Assembly (NCBI RefSeq): GCF_040436345.1 | Contig: NC_133230.1 | Location: 7,647,297 to 7,711,296, forward strand | Direction of reading: 5' to 3' | Length of the DNA stretch: 64,000 nucleotides | Source of the DNA: Pagrus major | Taxonomy: Eukaryota; Chordata; Actinopteri; Spariformes; Sparidae | Part shown: positions 12,143 to 21,799 of the stretch, piece by piece | Layout: each line of letters opens with the position of its first letter | Numbering within the stretch: position 1 is the stretch's first letter | The notes under the pieces: model-generated | What the model was told of the DNA's origin: nothing | The model's input: the letters and a program-made list of their open reading frames with translations, nothing else | The model's database searches: none | Made by a program: the position numbers and the translations under genes

Positions 12143-13083
12143 CTTCCTGGGTCCTGAGCTGACAGCTGTATTGAAGTCAATGGGAGATGCACGTAGAAAC
12201 AAACTAAAACCCAACGTGTCTACGACGTAAGACTCCAGAAAATGAAAGAACACACTTCAGAGAGTAGGTTAACAACAGATTTCTTTTATTGGCACGTTGT
12301 TCTTTCCTCGACAAGATTTGTTTGAGAAGGACTTCTGTTCGCAGTGTAATTGCAGTCTTATCAGTGATAATCGGTCTGACCTGCCCCGTTTGATCGCAGT
12401 ATTATCAGCCCCGTCAATCATGGCAGGGGAAAAAAATCAGTGGTTAACCTACTCTCTGAAGTGTGTTCTTTCATTTTCTTCATCTGTTTGAGTTTGTAAT
12501 TTGAAGCTTACTCCTCAAATGTTGAATATCTGCAATGGTGACTCTGACTGTTGGTGCAGGATTCTTCGATCTTTGGCTGACTGGACTCAGAAGGAAGTGT
12601 TTCTTCCTCTCGACTGGCGTCTACATCTTCACGGTTCTCCAGGACACACAGGCCCATCCAAAAGCCAATTAAAAACTTCCATCGGGTTTCAAACTCTTGC
12701 CCCCTATGGACATCTGCCCAGACCATTACCCCCCTCAAGAGTGCCAAGCACTTGCTGGTGTCTGCCCACATGGACCAGAGGATGAAAGATTTTGATATAC
12801 GCATCATTGGTATATATTGAGAAACTCCATCCAACCCCTTTACCGACTTTTCAGCCAGTTAACGAATACAACTCAAGCAGGAAATGAAGAAAATGCACAC
12901 AACTTCGGTTCAACCATGTCTGTCTTCAGACTCAGCCAGATAGTGTGAAGGGATCTACGCAGACGCTCTCCAAAGGAAACCAGAGGACCGGTGAGAAAGA
13001 AGAGAAACCGATGCAGTTTAACTTCACAGTCTGTTTGAATTCAACAATGCACCTCAGAATGCACAAAGCCTGGAGATGTACAG
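12143..13083 (+). pseudogene. Decayed GT92 glycosyltransferase 5' copy
   Basis: The segment matches the upstream region and first coding exon of the intact GT92 genes. The upstream part 'cagctgtattgaagtcaatg' (12160s) corresponds to 27577 onward. The coding part from about 12560 still shows LLVSAHMDQRMKDFDIRIIG (12749-12811), against LLVSAYMDQRVKGFDIRIIG in the live genes, then an early stop (TGA), several indels, and finally the 3' exon end 'ctggagatgtacag' followed by gtcagc (donor at 13084). Exons 2-4 were not found downstream. Between 12237 and 12479 the upstream region is inverted relative to the copy at 27.7 kb. It is a non-functional, partial tandem duplicate, clearly older than the split of the two live genes in their converted parts. 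Confidence 0.85.
12237..12479. repeat. Perfect 37-bp inverted repeat flanking an inversion
   Basis: Positions 12237-12273 and 12443-12479 are exact reverse complements (37 of 37 by eye; core 'cacacttcagagagtaggtt'). The 169-bp spacer, read on the minus strand, aligns with 27708-27870 (for example 'gatcaaacggggcaggtc' in both). The live copy 2 locus holds the arm once, at about 27671-27707. The spacer was therefore inverted here and the arm duplicated. Confidence 0.9.
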
Positions 13084-13740
13084 GTCAGCACTTTGCACAA
13101 AACACAATGTAGACAGAGGGTAGACAATAACTGCAACACCACCAGAGAGTCTGGCCTCGAAGAAACATTACAAAGTTCACAAAGGAAGTTTTTAATGCAG
13201 AGTTTCTGGACTGCATCACACTGCATTTCAAGTGTTCCTGTCATTAAACTCAACTCAAATTATAGATTCAAGCATGTGTTTAACGCCGGAACATCTAAAA
13301 ACAAAAGTATTTCTGTGAGAAGATCGGTGGTACTCACCCAAAAACAAAAATTCAGTCATCATCTAAGAGAGAGGGTAGATATGTTTGTCCTTGCATGGAC
13401 AGTCTTCATAGAAACTCATTTGACCTCCTGCAGGAAGAGAAAGATGGCAGAAAGCCGGACAGGAGGAGCATACAAAATAGTCACTGCATGCTGCCACTGG
13501 CTGCATTTCATGAGAGGTCAGCTAATGCATTTAAATGTTGAAAAATGCAAAATTTCTTAAGAGCGAGCGTGCTTGGGGAAACACGGAAAAATGATTCAGG
13601 TTCATTGCTGGAACTCGCTGGTTGTCCTCCGACACCTTTTCCAATTAAAAGCCTATAGAACAACTCAACTGTCTTTTCAATAGCTTCAGGGTGAAAGACT
13701 TAGAGCCAGCTTTAACCTGTTTTTTTCTCTGCTGTCCTTG
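13084..13740. other. Non-coding stretch downstream of the GT92 relic
   Basis: A 155-codon open frame runs through here but has no recognisable domain and crosses a repeat piece near 13330-13365 ('ctcacccaaaaacaaaaatt'), which resembles the inside of the TAAAGGATAAGTTC MITE family seen whole at 39.6 kb. I regard the region as non-coding. Confidence 0.5.
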
Positions 13741-13830
13741 CAGTCGATGCTGCACTCCACCAACACCATTATCAAGGCCCTTGGGGATCTCTGGCAGGCT
13801 GCTATTTACTCTATAAAGTTATATAATTGA
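13741..13830 (+). other. Orphan exon-like segment
   Basis: A strong 3' splice-site context ('cctgtttttttctctgctgt' then ccttgcag) precedes an open segment starting at 13741. In phase 0 it reads SMLHSTNTIIKALGDLWQAA and a few more residues to TGA at 13828-13830. I do not recognise the peptide and see no partner exons. It could be a relic 3' exon or chance. Confidence 0.2.
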
Positions 13831-13984
13831 CATGATTGATGTTGTTATAAGAAAATGAACTACAGTATGTGTCTACCCTTATGAAGAATGAAATTATCTC
13901 ACTGATATATTCGAGTATTACTGCAAGTTTACATTTCTATCTGTTGCAACTTTACGTTTCCTTAGCTCCAGTTTTCAGTGTTAT

Positions 13985-15010
13985 CTTGTGACGACACTCT
14001 GCTTATTGTCTGTTTAGGTTTAAGTACAAAAATCATAATTGTTCATCATAATTGTTCTATTCTAATTTATTTTAATAACATCTCCTCTAAGTTATAATCA
14101 ATTATTATAGTAGTATTTCACAATTTAAATGTTGCCGTTTATTGCCTGTATTACCTTTCATTCGTTATCTTTTTTTATAATCTTAACTACACTCGTCTCT
14201 TTGTCCATTTTAAAGCGTGCCGTTATGGCTGCGAGCTGTACGGACAGGGACGGGTACATCTAAGGAAGTCCTTATATTTACTTCCCTGCTTGTAAAAGTA
14301 GGTAACCTCATTCGACCTGGCAGAGGTGGCACGAGTTCAACCACTGACATTGAAGCTTCCCTTTCTGAATGAGCAACTCGGTAGTTTAAAGCAACATTGT
14401 GTAAATATTTAACAGCTATAAGATCATTTTGATGGAACATTAACTTGTAAGGTGAAAGGCGACTCTCTCATTTACAAACTGTGCCCTGTTCTTGCTCTAT
14501 ATAACTTTGGTTGAGCAGCTAGGCTACTATCGCCAACAACAAGTGCTTCAACGCTTACCCACCAACTAGGTCAGTGATTTTGGTGAACCATGATCATATT
14601 TTCTTAGATGGCGTTTTTTAATGATTCAGTCATATAAAGTGACGACAATGTTCTCAAAAGTTGTTTGATGATAATGAATGTGTTGAGTTTTTGTTTAAAA
14701 TGGTCTAAAATGTGACGCAGATTGTAATTGGTTGTCATAGTCTCGCTTCCTGTTGCTGTCTTTGTTCAGAGGAGGGCGGCACTGACTGATATAATTGTTT
14801 CTCTGCCAAGTTTATCTTTTGTTTCCACTTTACATGCAAACAAGGCAGAATATTTGCTGAGTGGATGGTGCTGCGACCGCAGTGTGAAGTAGTAGGTAAA
14901 TACACACGTCTTGTAATAATACTCCTGTACACCGTACACCGTTATCTGTTGATAGTTTCTTGCCAAGTGCATGTTAATACATGTGTAATGCCACACCTCA
15001 CCTCAGTGAG
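13985..15010 (+). repeat. Left member of a local tandem duplication
   Basis: Landmarks here recur in order at 15640-16600. 'acatctcctctaagttataa' near 14080 matches 'acatttcctctaagttataa' near 15668. 'acctttcattcgttatct' near 14153 matches 'acctttcattcttaatct' near 15738. 'gttatctgttgatagtttct' near 14940 matches 'attatctgttgatagtttct' near 16530. The offset is about 1.6 kb. The right member leads straight into the first GT92 gene, so this is a duplicated upstream region. Confidence 0.7.
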
Positions 15011-15639
15011 TACACTTCCTTAGCCTACTGCTATGAACACCGCCAGCAGCAGTGGTGAAAAATAGCTGTTCTACTGTATAACGCAGAGACTCGCTGGAGG
15101 AGTTCAAACTTTTATCGACAATTTTAGATCGTTAATTTGTTCTACTATGCAAAACTTGGGTATCTATTCTTACAGCAAGTGGGAGCACGGTCAGCTGATT
15201 TTTTCACAGGACAAAGTGGTGTTTAAACACCTAAGAGGGCTAGATGAGGTGCTAACATTCACGAAGCTGAGTTAAATGTTCTGAGTGGCTTTTAGGGTCC
15301 TTCAAAACCCTGATGCATAATTCTTTCATGGTGCCATCTTGCAGAGAGGCAGGATTGTGCTCCAGTCGGTGAGTGCTTAGCTTTTTCAGCACTTGTTTGA
15401 CTGTCAGTCCACCAATACTTTCCTCCTTTTCAGGATTTTAGTTGTATTTTATAGTCAGTTATGAGAATTTATTGTGATTGCAGCTCTAGTACCCAAAATT
15501 CATGGGTGTTAGTGTTCATTAACGATAACCCTTTCTGGCTTGCCAGGCACACAGCCAGTTGCATAAAGACTATAATGAGAGCATAACTTCATATTTCACA
15601 TACACAATATAATCTTTTATGAAGTAATTTCTGGTTTTA

Positions 15640-16600
15640 GTGTTTATACTTGTATTTTATTTTAATGACATTTCCTCTAAGTTATAAAACATTTTTGTGA
15701 GAAGTATTTCATAATTTCATAGTTTATTGCTTGTGTCACCTTTCATTCTTAATCTTTTTTATTATCTTAACTACACCCATATTTATTGCAGTCTTGGTTT
15801 GCATTCATCTCTTTATCCATCCTTGTTTTTTAATATCTTTTTTCAATTTTTTTTTTTACAAAACAACCACTTTGAACTGCATGTATTTTTTTTCCCTTTA
15901 ATTTTCCATATTTATCTATCGAGCCATTTTTTTAGGCTGTTAATTCATTCTTGATTTGGGCGGTTTCAGTCTTCCATACATAAGCAGGAGCATACAGTGA
16001 ATGGGCTTTACAAAGCCGAAACTAAGGCTGCTTTCATCTACTGAAATTACAGACCAAAAGGATTGTTCCTCTGCACTGTGGACGCATCGCTCCACCCTGG
16101 AAACGGCAGAAACACCCACAGACAGATAACAGTGTGGCAACCACAAACATACAGTGATAAAGCATGTGTGCTTTATCTAATACGTCCACCTGTCTTCTTT
16201 TTCAATAATCGGCTCAAGCGGAGAACACCGGTCAACTTTTAGCAAGTTATACAATTTAATATTTATGCAAAGAAAATCGTAAATACATGTTTGAATATTG
16301 AGGTCAAGCAGCTCTGTGGTCAAACCAGCCTGGAGTGCATTCGTGGGCTGAATTTTATGGTAATTGGAAATTGTCAGAAGGGTTATTGTGTCAGTTCTCT
16401 CACTCTATAAAGACACGTTCTGCAGTTTGAAAGTCAAACCTGAAGAGACGCTATGTATGAAATCTTAGCTGTGCACTGTTGGATTTTGGAAAATTGTAAA
16501 ATACTCCTGCACACATACTTGGAGGGCATTATCTGTTGATAGTTTCTTGCCACGTGCACGGTAATACATGCATAAAGCCACACCGTGCTTCTGTACTTTG
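15640..16600 (+). repeat. Right member of the local tandem duplication
   Basis: This is the partner of 13985-15010, described there. It lies directly upstream of the first intact GT92 gene. Copy 2 of GT92 at 27.9 kb does not carry this upstream block, so the duplication happened outside the shared GT92 unit or was lost from copy 2. Confidence 0.7.
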
Positions 16601-16683
16601 GTCTTTTTATTGTGTTACACTGTCCTTAGTTGAAAATGGTGTGTTGTGCACACAACCAACTGAGGAACCAACTTTCTATCAGC

Positions 16684-16726
16684 ATGGTGGTGAGTAAATA
16701 ATGACCGAATTGTAATTTCTCAGTAA
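16684..16726. repeat. MITE end fragment (TAAAGGATAAGTTC family)
   Basis: The string 'ggtgagtaaataatgaccga' and 'attgtaatttctcagtaaac' resembles the right inner end of the MITE seen whole at 39616-40158 ('gtgagtagataatgatcgag'). It sits about 120 bp upstream of GT92 copy 1. Confidence 0.5.
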
Positions 16727-16834
16727 ACCTTCCCTTAAACGAGGTATCACTGCATTAATGGCGCTCTCTCACTGTCTCTCTCCAATTCATGATTCGGCCT
16801 CAGGTTGGGAATTGTCGTCTTTGGCTGGATTGAG

Positions 16835-19599
16835 ATGGCAAAAAAGTTCAAAGGGAAGTTCCTTCTCCTCCTCTTCATTGCTACCTTCATCTTCATCCTC
16901 TTCCTCACTGTGAAAACACCCACGACGTACAGGTCCATCCCAAAGCCTCGTGGGCCTTCGGACACGTGCCCCCTGCAGATCTCTGAGGAGAGCATCACCC
17001 CCCTCAATGACACCAAGCACTTGCTGGTGTCGGCCTACATGGACCAGAGAGTTAAAGGCTTTGACATACGCATCATTGGCATCTTTAAGAGAGACTCCAT
17101 CCAGCCTCTTTACTGTCTCTTCTGCTGTGCAGGCTGGTTATCAGCTACAACTCCAACAACAATTTCACAACACTCAGACAACTTTGGTTTTCCCTTCGTC
17201 ACTACGGACGTCATGTGTCCGATTCCTGAAAACTGCAACGCTACACATGTCAGTCTTCTGACCAAACCAGACAGAGTGAGGGTATTTAACCAAACTTGGC
17301 TTCCTATAAGAAACAAGAAGGGGAAGGAGGAGACGAAGTGGCAGTTTAACTTCACAGTCTGCGTGTCCAACCTGTTTGGAGACTACAACAATGTGCTTCA
17401 GTACGCACAAACACTGGAGATGTACAGGTGAGCACAGCAACAACGACACAAACCACAAAATCAATCCTGGGCTGGATCAACTTCCCTCTGACACTATATG
17501 CAAAACCTTATCTGCAAGCTTGTAAATGAGCTATCTGTTGCAGTACCAAGTTATCATCTCAAACAGATGTCTTTACAGGGCCGACACTGACACAGAGGAT
17601 TAGAAATCAAGGAGGCCAATAACCTGATACACATTTGCAGTAGTAATAAAAATATTAGTGTCAACATTTAGAATAACCAGTAGTGGAGTGTAATGTACTA
17701 CAATTTACTCGAGTACTGTACTGAAATACAATTTTGAGGTACTTTAATACTAAAGTATTTCCTTTTGAGGACGATACTGGTATTAATATTGGTACATTTT
17801 TTGCAGTTTAACACCAAACGTTATCATCTAAAATGACATCAGCGCGCCGCAAAAGTAAAATTAACTGGGAATTTAATAATTCCAAATTACCTCAAGCATC
17901 ATTTAATATTAATTTAAATTGCACTCAGTAGTCACTAATGATTTTAAAAGTAACTTAGTAGATTACATGGTGTAAGTACCCAAAAAATGACTTAATTACA
18001 GTAATTTTAGTAGTTGTAATTGCAACTGGGATATACACCCCAGTGTCCTGAGTGACCGTCCTGCACTCAGTCCACTCAGCCATGCCACACTTGCTCCAGA
18101 TGTGAACCTTGTTGCTCTTTAATAATTTGAAATGATGGTCCTGGAGCAACATTACTCATGATGTTTTCGGAGCAACACCAACACAGCCATATTAGATCAC
18201 GCATGTAGAGGCAGCACAATGTGGGCAGTGGGCAAATCTTTGTTGCAAATATGCTTTCCCCCACGCATGGCATCAAACAAACATGATATAATATGACAGA
18301 AATTATGTAGAAGACAACCAATGGGAAGGAAAAGATTGTGTTTTGACTACGGCTCTGAGCTCTTGCTTACAAACACCCTGGAGATGCACAGGCCAGCAAG
18401 GCAAATTGATACACAAAGGAAAATAATAACTTATTTTGATGCTGATATCTATCATGGGTTATAAACAGACTTATAATGCGTTACAGGGTGCCTGTAGTTA
18501 TAAGCAATCATAGACTCATAAGGTCAAGTATCAAAGGTAGCATTTATCTTAGCATTTATGCTGCTTGCTGAACATAGCTTTTACTTATTTATGCTTATTG
18601 TAAGCTGCTTTGGACACACAAAAAAAGAATGTAATGTAATGAATTTTAACTTTTGCATCTCTTTGCCCCAGACTGCTAGGTGTGAACAGGGTGGTTATCT
18701 ATAAGACCAGTTGTGGCCCAGACCTGGACCGCCTGCTGCAGAGCTACAGTCAGGAGGGCTTCGTGGAGATAGTTCCTTGGCCCATCGACCGGCACCTGAA
18801 TCCATCACGTGGCTGGCTCTTCTCAGAGCATGGAGGGGACGTGCACTACTTCGGCCAGCTGACCACGCTCAACGAGTGCATTTACAGATCCATGGACCGG
18901 TCCCGCTACGTCCTGTTGAACGACATAGATGAGATTATAATGCCTTACAAACACAACAACCTCAAACCTCTCATGGAGACGCTCCAAAATGAGCATCAAA
19001 ATGTACGGTATTTTTTCTGATTTATCATTTGTTATTCATAATATTCAGTATTTACTTTATTGGCTTTCCTACATCAAGTCCATCAAACCTCACACTCTGC
19101 AGATTGGGGTGTTCTTCATTGAGAACCACATCTTTCCAAAGATGCACTATAATAAAAATATATATGGGCCCCGGGCTCAGTGGAACGGGGTGCCAGGCTT
19201 TAATATCCTCGACCACATCTACAGGGAGGAGGTGGACAGAAAAGCATACCACCCGTACAAGATGATACTTCAACCAAGGTAGACTGACTTCATTCACTTT
19301 TTCTCAATGCTCACACACAATAATACGGAGGATTCATTTGATGTACAGTGACTGTTTATGTTCATCACAGGTCAGTGCAGCAGACCTCAGTGCATGATGT
19401 CCTCAAGAGGTTTGGACAGACATTCAAGGTTCCACCAGACGTCTGTCGGATCATTCACAGCCCAATCAATCTGATAGTACGACCGCTGCAGCCGCTCCGA
19501 GTGGACACCCGACTATGGGACTTTGTAGACAAGCTGTCCCCCAGAGTGAGCGAGGTGCTGAGGAGAGCGGGGCTACTGAGCTCAGAGGAGCAGAGCTAA
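16835..19599 (+). CDS. GT92 family glycosyltransferase, copy 1
   Basis: This is a predicted Golgi type II membrane glycosyltransferase of family 92 (former DUF23). The best-known member, nematode GALT-1, adds galactose to core fucose; the substrate of the fish proteins is unknown to me. Coding exons are 16835-17427, 18672-19002, 19103-19278 and 19371-19599, all with GT..AG borders and consistent phase, giving 442 aa. The chosen ATG opens MAKKFKGKF, followed by a membrane anchor at residues 8-26. The catalytic domain shows CGPDLDRLLQ, PWPID, HYFGQL and the metal-binding DID at residues 282-284 (LLNDIDEI). An acceptor-like 'cctcag' at 16802 suggests an upstream non-coding exon. A possible poly(A) signal ATTAAA lies near 20011. 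Exon 3 has an unusual segment (MHYNKNIYGPRAQW) where copy 2 keeps the longer-looking family form FEPSGRFHLPQW. The frame is intact. Confidence 0.93.
17683..18010. repeat. Teleost ACTCAAGTACT-type repeats in GT92 copy 1 intron 1
   Basis: The strings 'ccagtagtggagtgtaatgt', 'actcgagtactgtactgaaa' and 'attttgaggtactttaatac' match the family with ends like CAGTGGTGGAAAGTAAC, probably a non-autonomous hAT-type element. Further on, 17930-18010 carries a second degenerate repeat ('aaaagtaacttagtagatta'). This intron has no counterpart in copy 2 over this span. Confidence 0.6.
18470..18640. repeat. Old retroposon-like tail shared by both GT92 introns
   Basis: The string 'ttattgtaagctgctttgga' followed by 'gaatgtaatgtaatgaattt' resembles the 3' tail of fish LINE/SINE families. 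The matching place in copy 2 intron 1 (about 29070-29190) carries 'ttactgtaagccgctttgag'. The insertion therefore predates the duplication of the two genes. Confidence 0.55.
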
Positions 19600-20220
19600 C
19601 GGATGGGATGGACAAATGATGGACAAATGATGGACACATGAGCTCAGCAGGCTGAGTGTACACCATTGACATGTAATGATAGACGACATGACAGCGCCAC
19701 AAAAGCAAAGCCGAGCTGTATCGATTGCCCCGTGGTGGCTGGCTTCAGTATGTGAGCAAACATTGGTTGGGGACGATGTTGAGCGCCCCTCTCCAAAAAT
19801 GGTCCCTATCCAACACCAAAACTTGATACTGGAATTTCTAAGGGCCTCGTTTTTGTAGCCCCCTGAGCACCCCTAGTTCCCATGTCCATGAAAATAACAC
19901 AAACTATTCATCTTTATGACAATTGTTGACATGCACTCTAGATGTATTTATGGCTGTTACAGCCTATCATAGGCTTATGTTGTTTTTGTCTGTGCTGTGC
20001 CCTCAGAGGACATTAAAGCTTGCTCAGTAAGTAACTATTTGGTCATGATTGGTAACATTTCTGCTCAGTAGTGACATCTGCTGGCAGAAAGTTCTTCTCT
20101 TAAAAGTTCTGACTCCCTGGAGGTAACTTTTCTCTGGGTTTATAATGTACTTGCACTTAAATTTCAATTTTCATATCACATGGAAAAGAAAAACTGGTCA
20201 TGATAAAAAACAATGCAAAA
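19600..20220. other. 3' flank of GT92 copy 1
   Basis: This holds the likely 3' UTR of copy 1. A short direct repeat 'gatggacaaatgatggacaa' starts near 19608. ATTAAA near 20011 is a candidate poly(A) signal. Region 20070-20125 ('acatctgctggcagaaagtt') is a dispersed repeat also present near 10050. No other gene is seen. Confidence 0.5.
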
Positions 20221-20324
20221 GGTCTGGAGTACATTTACTCAAGTACTGTAAGTAAGTTTGAGGTACTTGTACTTTACTTGAGTATTTCCAGAAATGTGTT
20301 TTTGCCGTTTCATAGCTGGACCCT
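20218..20324. repeat. ACTCAAGTACT-type repeat fragment
   Basis: The strings 'gtacatttactcaagtactg' and 'gtacttgtactttacttgag' are hallmark motifs of a very abundant teleost repeat. The copy is interrupted on its right by the hAT MITE at 20333. Confidence 0.7.
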
Positions 20325-20332
20325 GTCGTAAC

Positions 20333-20854
20333 CAGTGTCGGGGAGACTTAAACTACATGTAGTTGAACTACATAGCTTAACTACAATTTGCTGTAACTTG
20401 CTGGTAGCTAAACTACATTCATATTTTGTGCTGCGTCAAGTATTTCAACTACTTTTTGGGTCATTTTTTGTAGTTTAACTACTCAATTTACAAACTACAA
20501 TTTTGGCCAATAACATGAAATCTTTTTTTTAATAAAAAAAGACCTATATAATATACATTTTATTTAATTTTTCTTTGAAAAAAGGCATGAAACATGTCAT
20601 GACATGCTAAGCCAAGCTAAGTGATTTTTTTGTAGGCTATTATATTTTTTTCATATACACGATATGTTGATTTATTTAACGCTGAGTTAAATGAGTATAA
20701 TGAGTATAAGTAGTTGCTAAAGCTACTTTTTTTAGCAGTAGTTTTACAAACTACATTTCTCCAGGGGTAGAAATGGAGTTTATTCAAACTACTGCCAGGC
20801 TGAACTACATGTAGTTTTACAAGCTACACTTGCAAAGTAGCTTCCCCAACACTG
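20333..20854. mobile_element. Non-autonomous hAT element (MITE), 522 bp
   Basis: The element starts CAGTGTCGGGGA and ends with the inverse of CAGTGTTGGGGA. Subterminal inverted motifs 'aactacatgtagtt' occur near both ends. It is flanked by a perfect 8-bp target duplication, gtcgtaac, at 20325-20332 and 20855-20862. An 8-bp duplication and CAGTG termini are hallmarks of the hAT superfamily. There is no coding capacity. The intact duplication indicates a fairly recent insertion. Confidence 0.92.
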
Positions 20855-20888
20855 GTCGTAACATACTGCTTTAGCTTACAGACCATGA

Positions 20889-21228
20889 AAACAGTGATGG
20901 AAAGTTACTCAGTACATTTACTCAAGTACTGTACTCAACTATAGTTTTTAGGTTATACTACTTTACTTGAGTATTTCCATTTTCTGGTACTTTATACTTC
21001 CACTCCACTGTATTTTGGAGGCAAATATTGTTCCCTACATTTACTCAAGTAATACACTGTCTGGTCCACTCAACTACATTTTGAAAGCAAGTATTGTCTT
21101 TTTTTGCCATTTAATTTGATATCTTTAGTTACGAGTTATTTGCAGTAGTGATGCGATGTGATTAAGTACATTTCCTCAAGTACTGTACTTATGTAAGTGC
21201 AATTTTGAGGTTCTTGTGCTTTACTTTC
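20889..21228. repeat. ACTCAAGTACT-type repeats, tandem fragments
   Basis: The region begins 'cagtgatggaaagttactca' and contains 'gtacatttactcaagtactg', 'actttacttgagtatttcca' and 'ttatacttccactccactgt'. The same hallmarks restart at about 21155 ('taagtacatttcctcaagta'). At least two fragments of the same family lie side by side. Confidence 0.75.
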
Positions 21229-21742
21229 GTTACAATTATGAGAGAAGGGTAGGACCCAAATGCAGAAACACTTGGCAGGGAGACAGGATTCAGGAACGAA
21301 GGGCGAGCTTTATTGAACAAAAGCTGAATGATACAAAGAACCAAGAATCCAGGAAAACCAAAAACAAAAGGACAAAGTAGCAACAAAAGAGCTTAAACAA
21401 AGTGCAAACAAAAGCAAAGTACAAATCAATGAAAACACAAGGAACACAAACCAGAAACATACCACGGGGACGCTGGGGAGAAACTGGAGATGACATTCGA
21501 GACAACACAGGTGAGAAACTCAGAGTGGCAACACAGGACGAACTGACAAAGACAGGAGGGAGAACAAAGACTTACGAGGGGAAGAGGTACAGGTGGAGTG
21601 ATGTGGGGAAAGGACAGGTGAGGGAAAGGAACAGAAAAACACTGGAAGGAGGGAAAATCACACCGAGGGAGCAACTGAAAAGCGACACACGACACATAAG
21701 GGCATTTAAAAATAAAACAGGAAATACGAGAACAAGTACAGT
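21229..21742 (-). mobile_element. Probable solo LTR, Ty3/gypsy-like fossil
   Basis: Read on the minus strand the segment carries a poly(A) signal (ttgttcaataaagc) followed by a tail containing 'ctgcatttgggtcct'. This order is typical of the R-U5 part of many fish gypsy LTRs. The minus-strand start TGTACTTG and the repeated 'gtta' on both sides would fit a 4-bp target duplication, but this is weak. No internal coding part is attached. Boundaries are approximate. It is a fossil with no coding capacity. Confidence 0.45.
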
Positions 21743-21799
21743 TAATATTAGATATTTCATATGGGTGACTTTGGCCTTCACCAAAGCAACATTCTAACA

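Noticed and set aside
13093-13560. 155-codon open frame after the GT92 relic
   Set aside because: No domain is recognisable, and it crosses a MITE fragment and the end of the pseudogene exon.
16805-16834. Extended N-terminus of GT92 copy 1 (and 27912-27938 for copy 2)
   Set aside because: The extension has no ATG (it begins TTG) and includes the base stretch just after an acceptor-like cctcag. The ATG at 16835 / 27939 gives the proper short cytosolic tail before the membrane anchor.
16747-17464. Long antisense and alternative-frame open frames over GT92 exon 1
   Set aside because: They are shadows: the same ones reappear over copy 2 because the DNA is nearly identical, and none matches a protein.
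20070-20095. Near-CTCF motif (inverse of 'gacatctgctggcag')
   Set aside because: It deviates from the core consensus and lies in a dispersed repeat also present near 10050.
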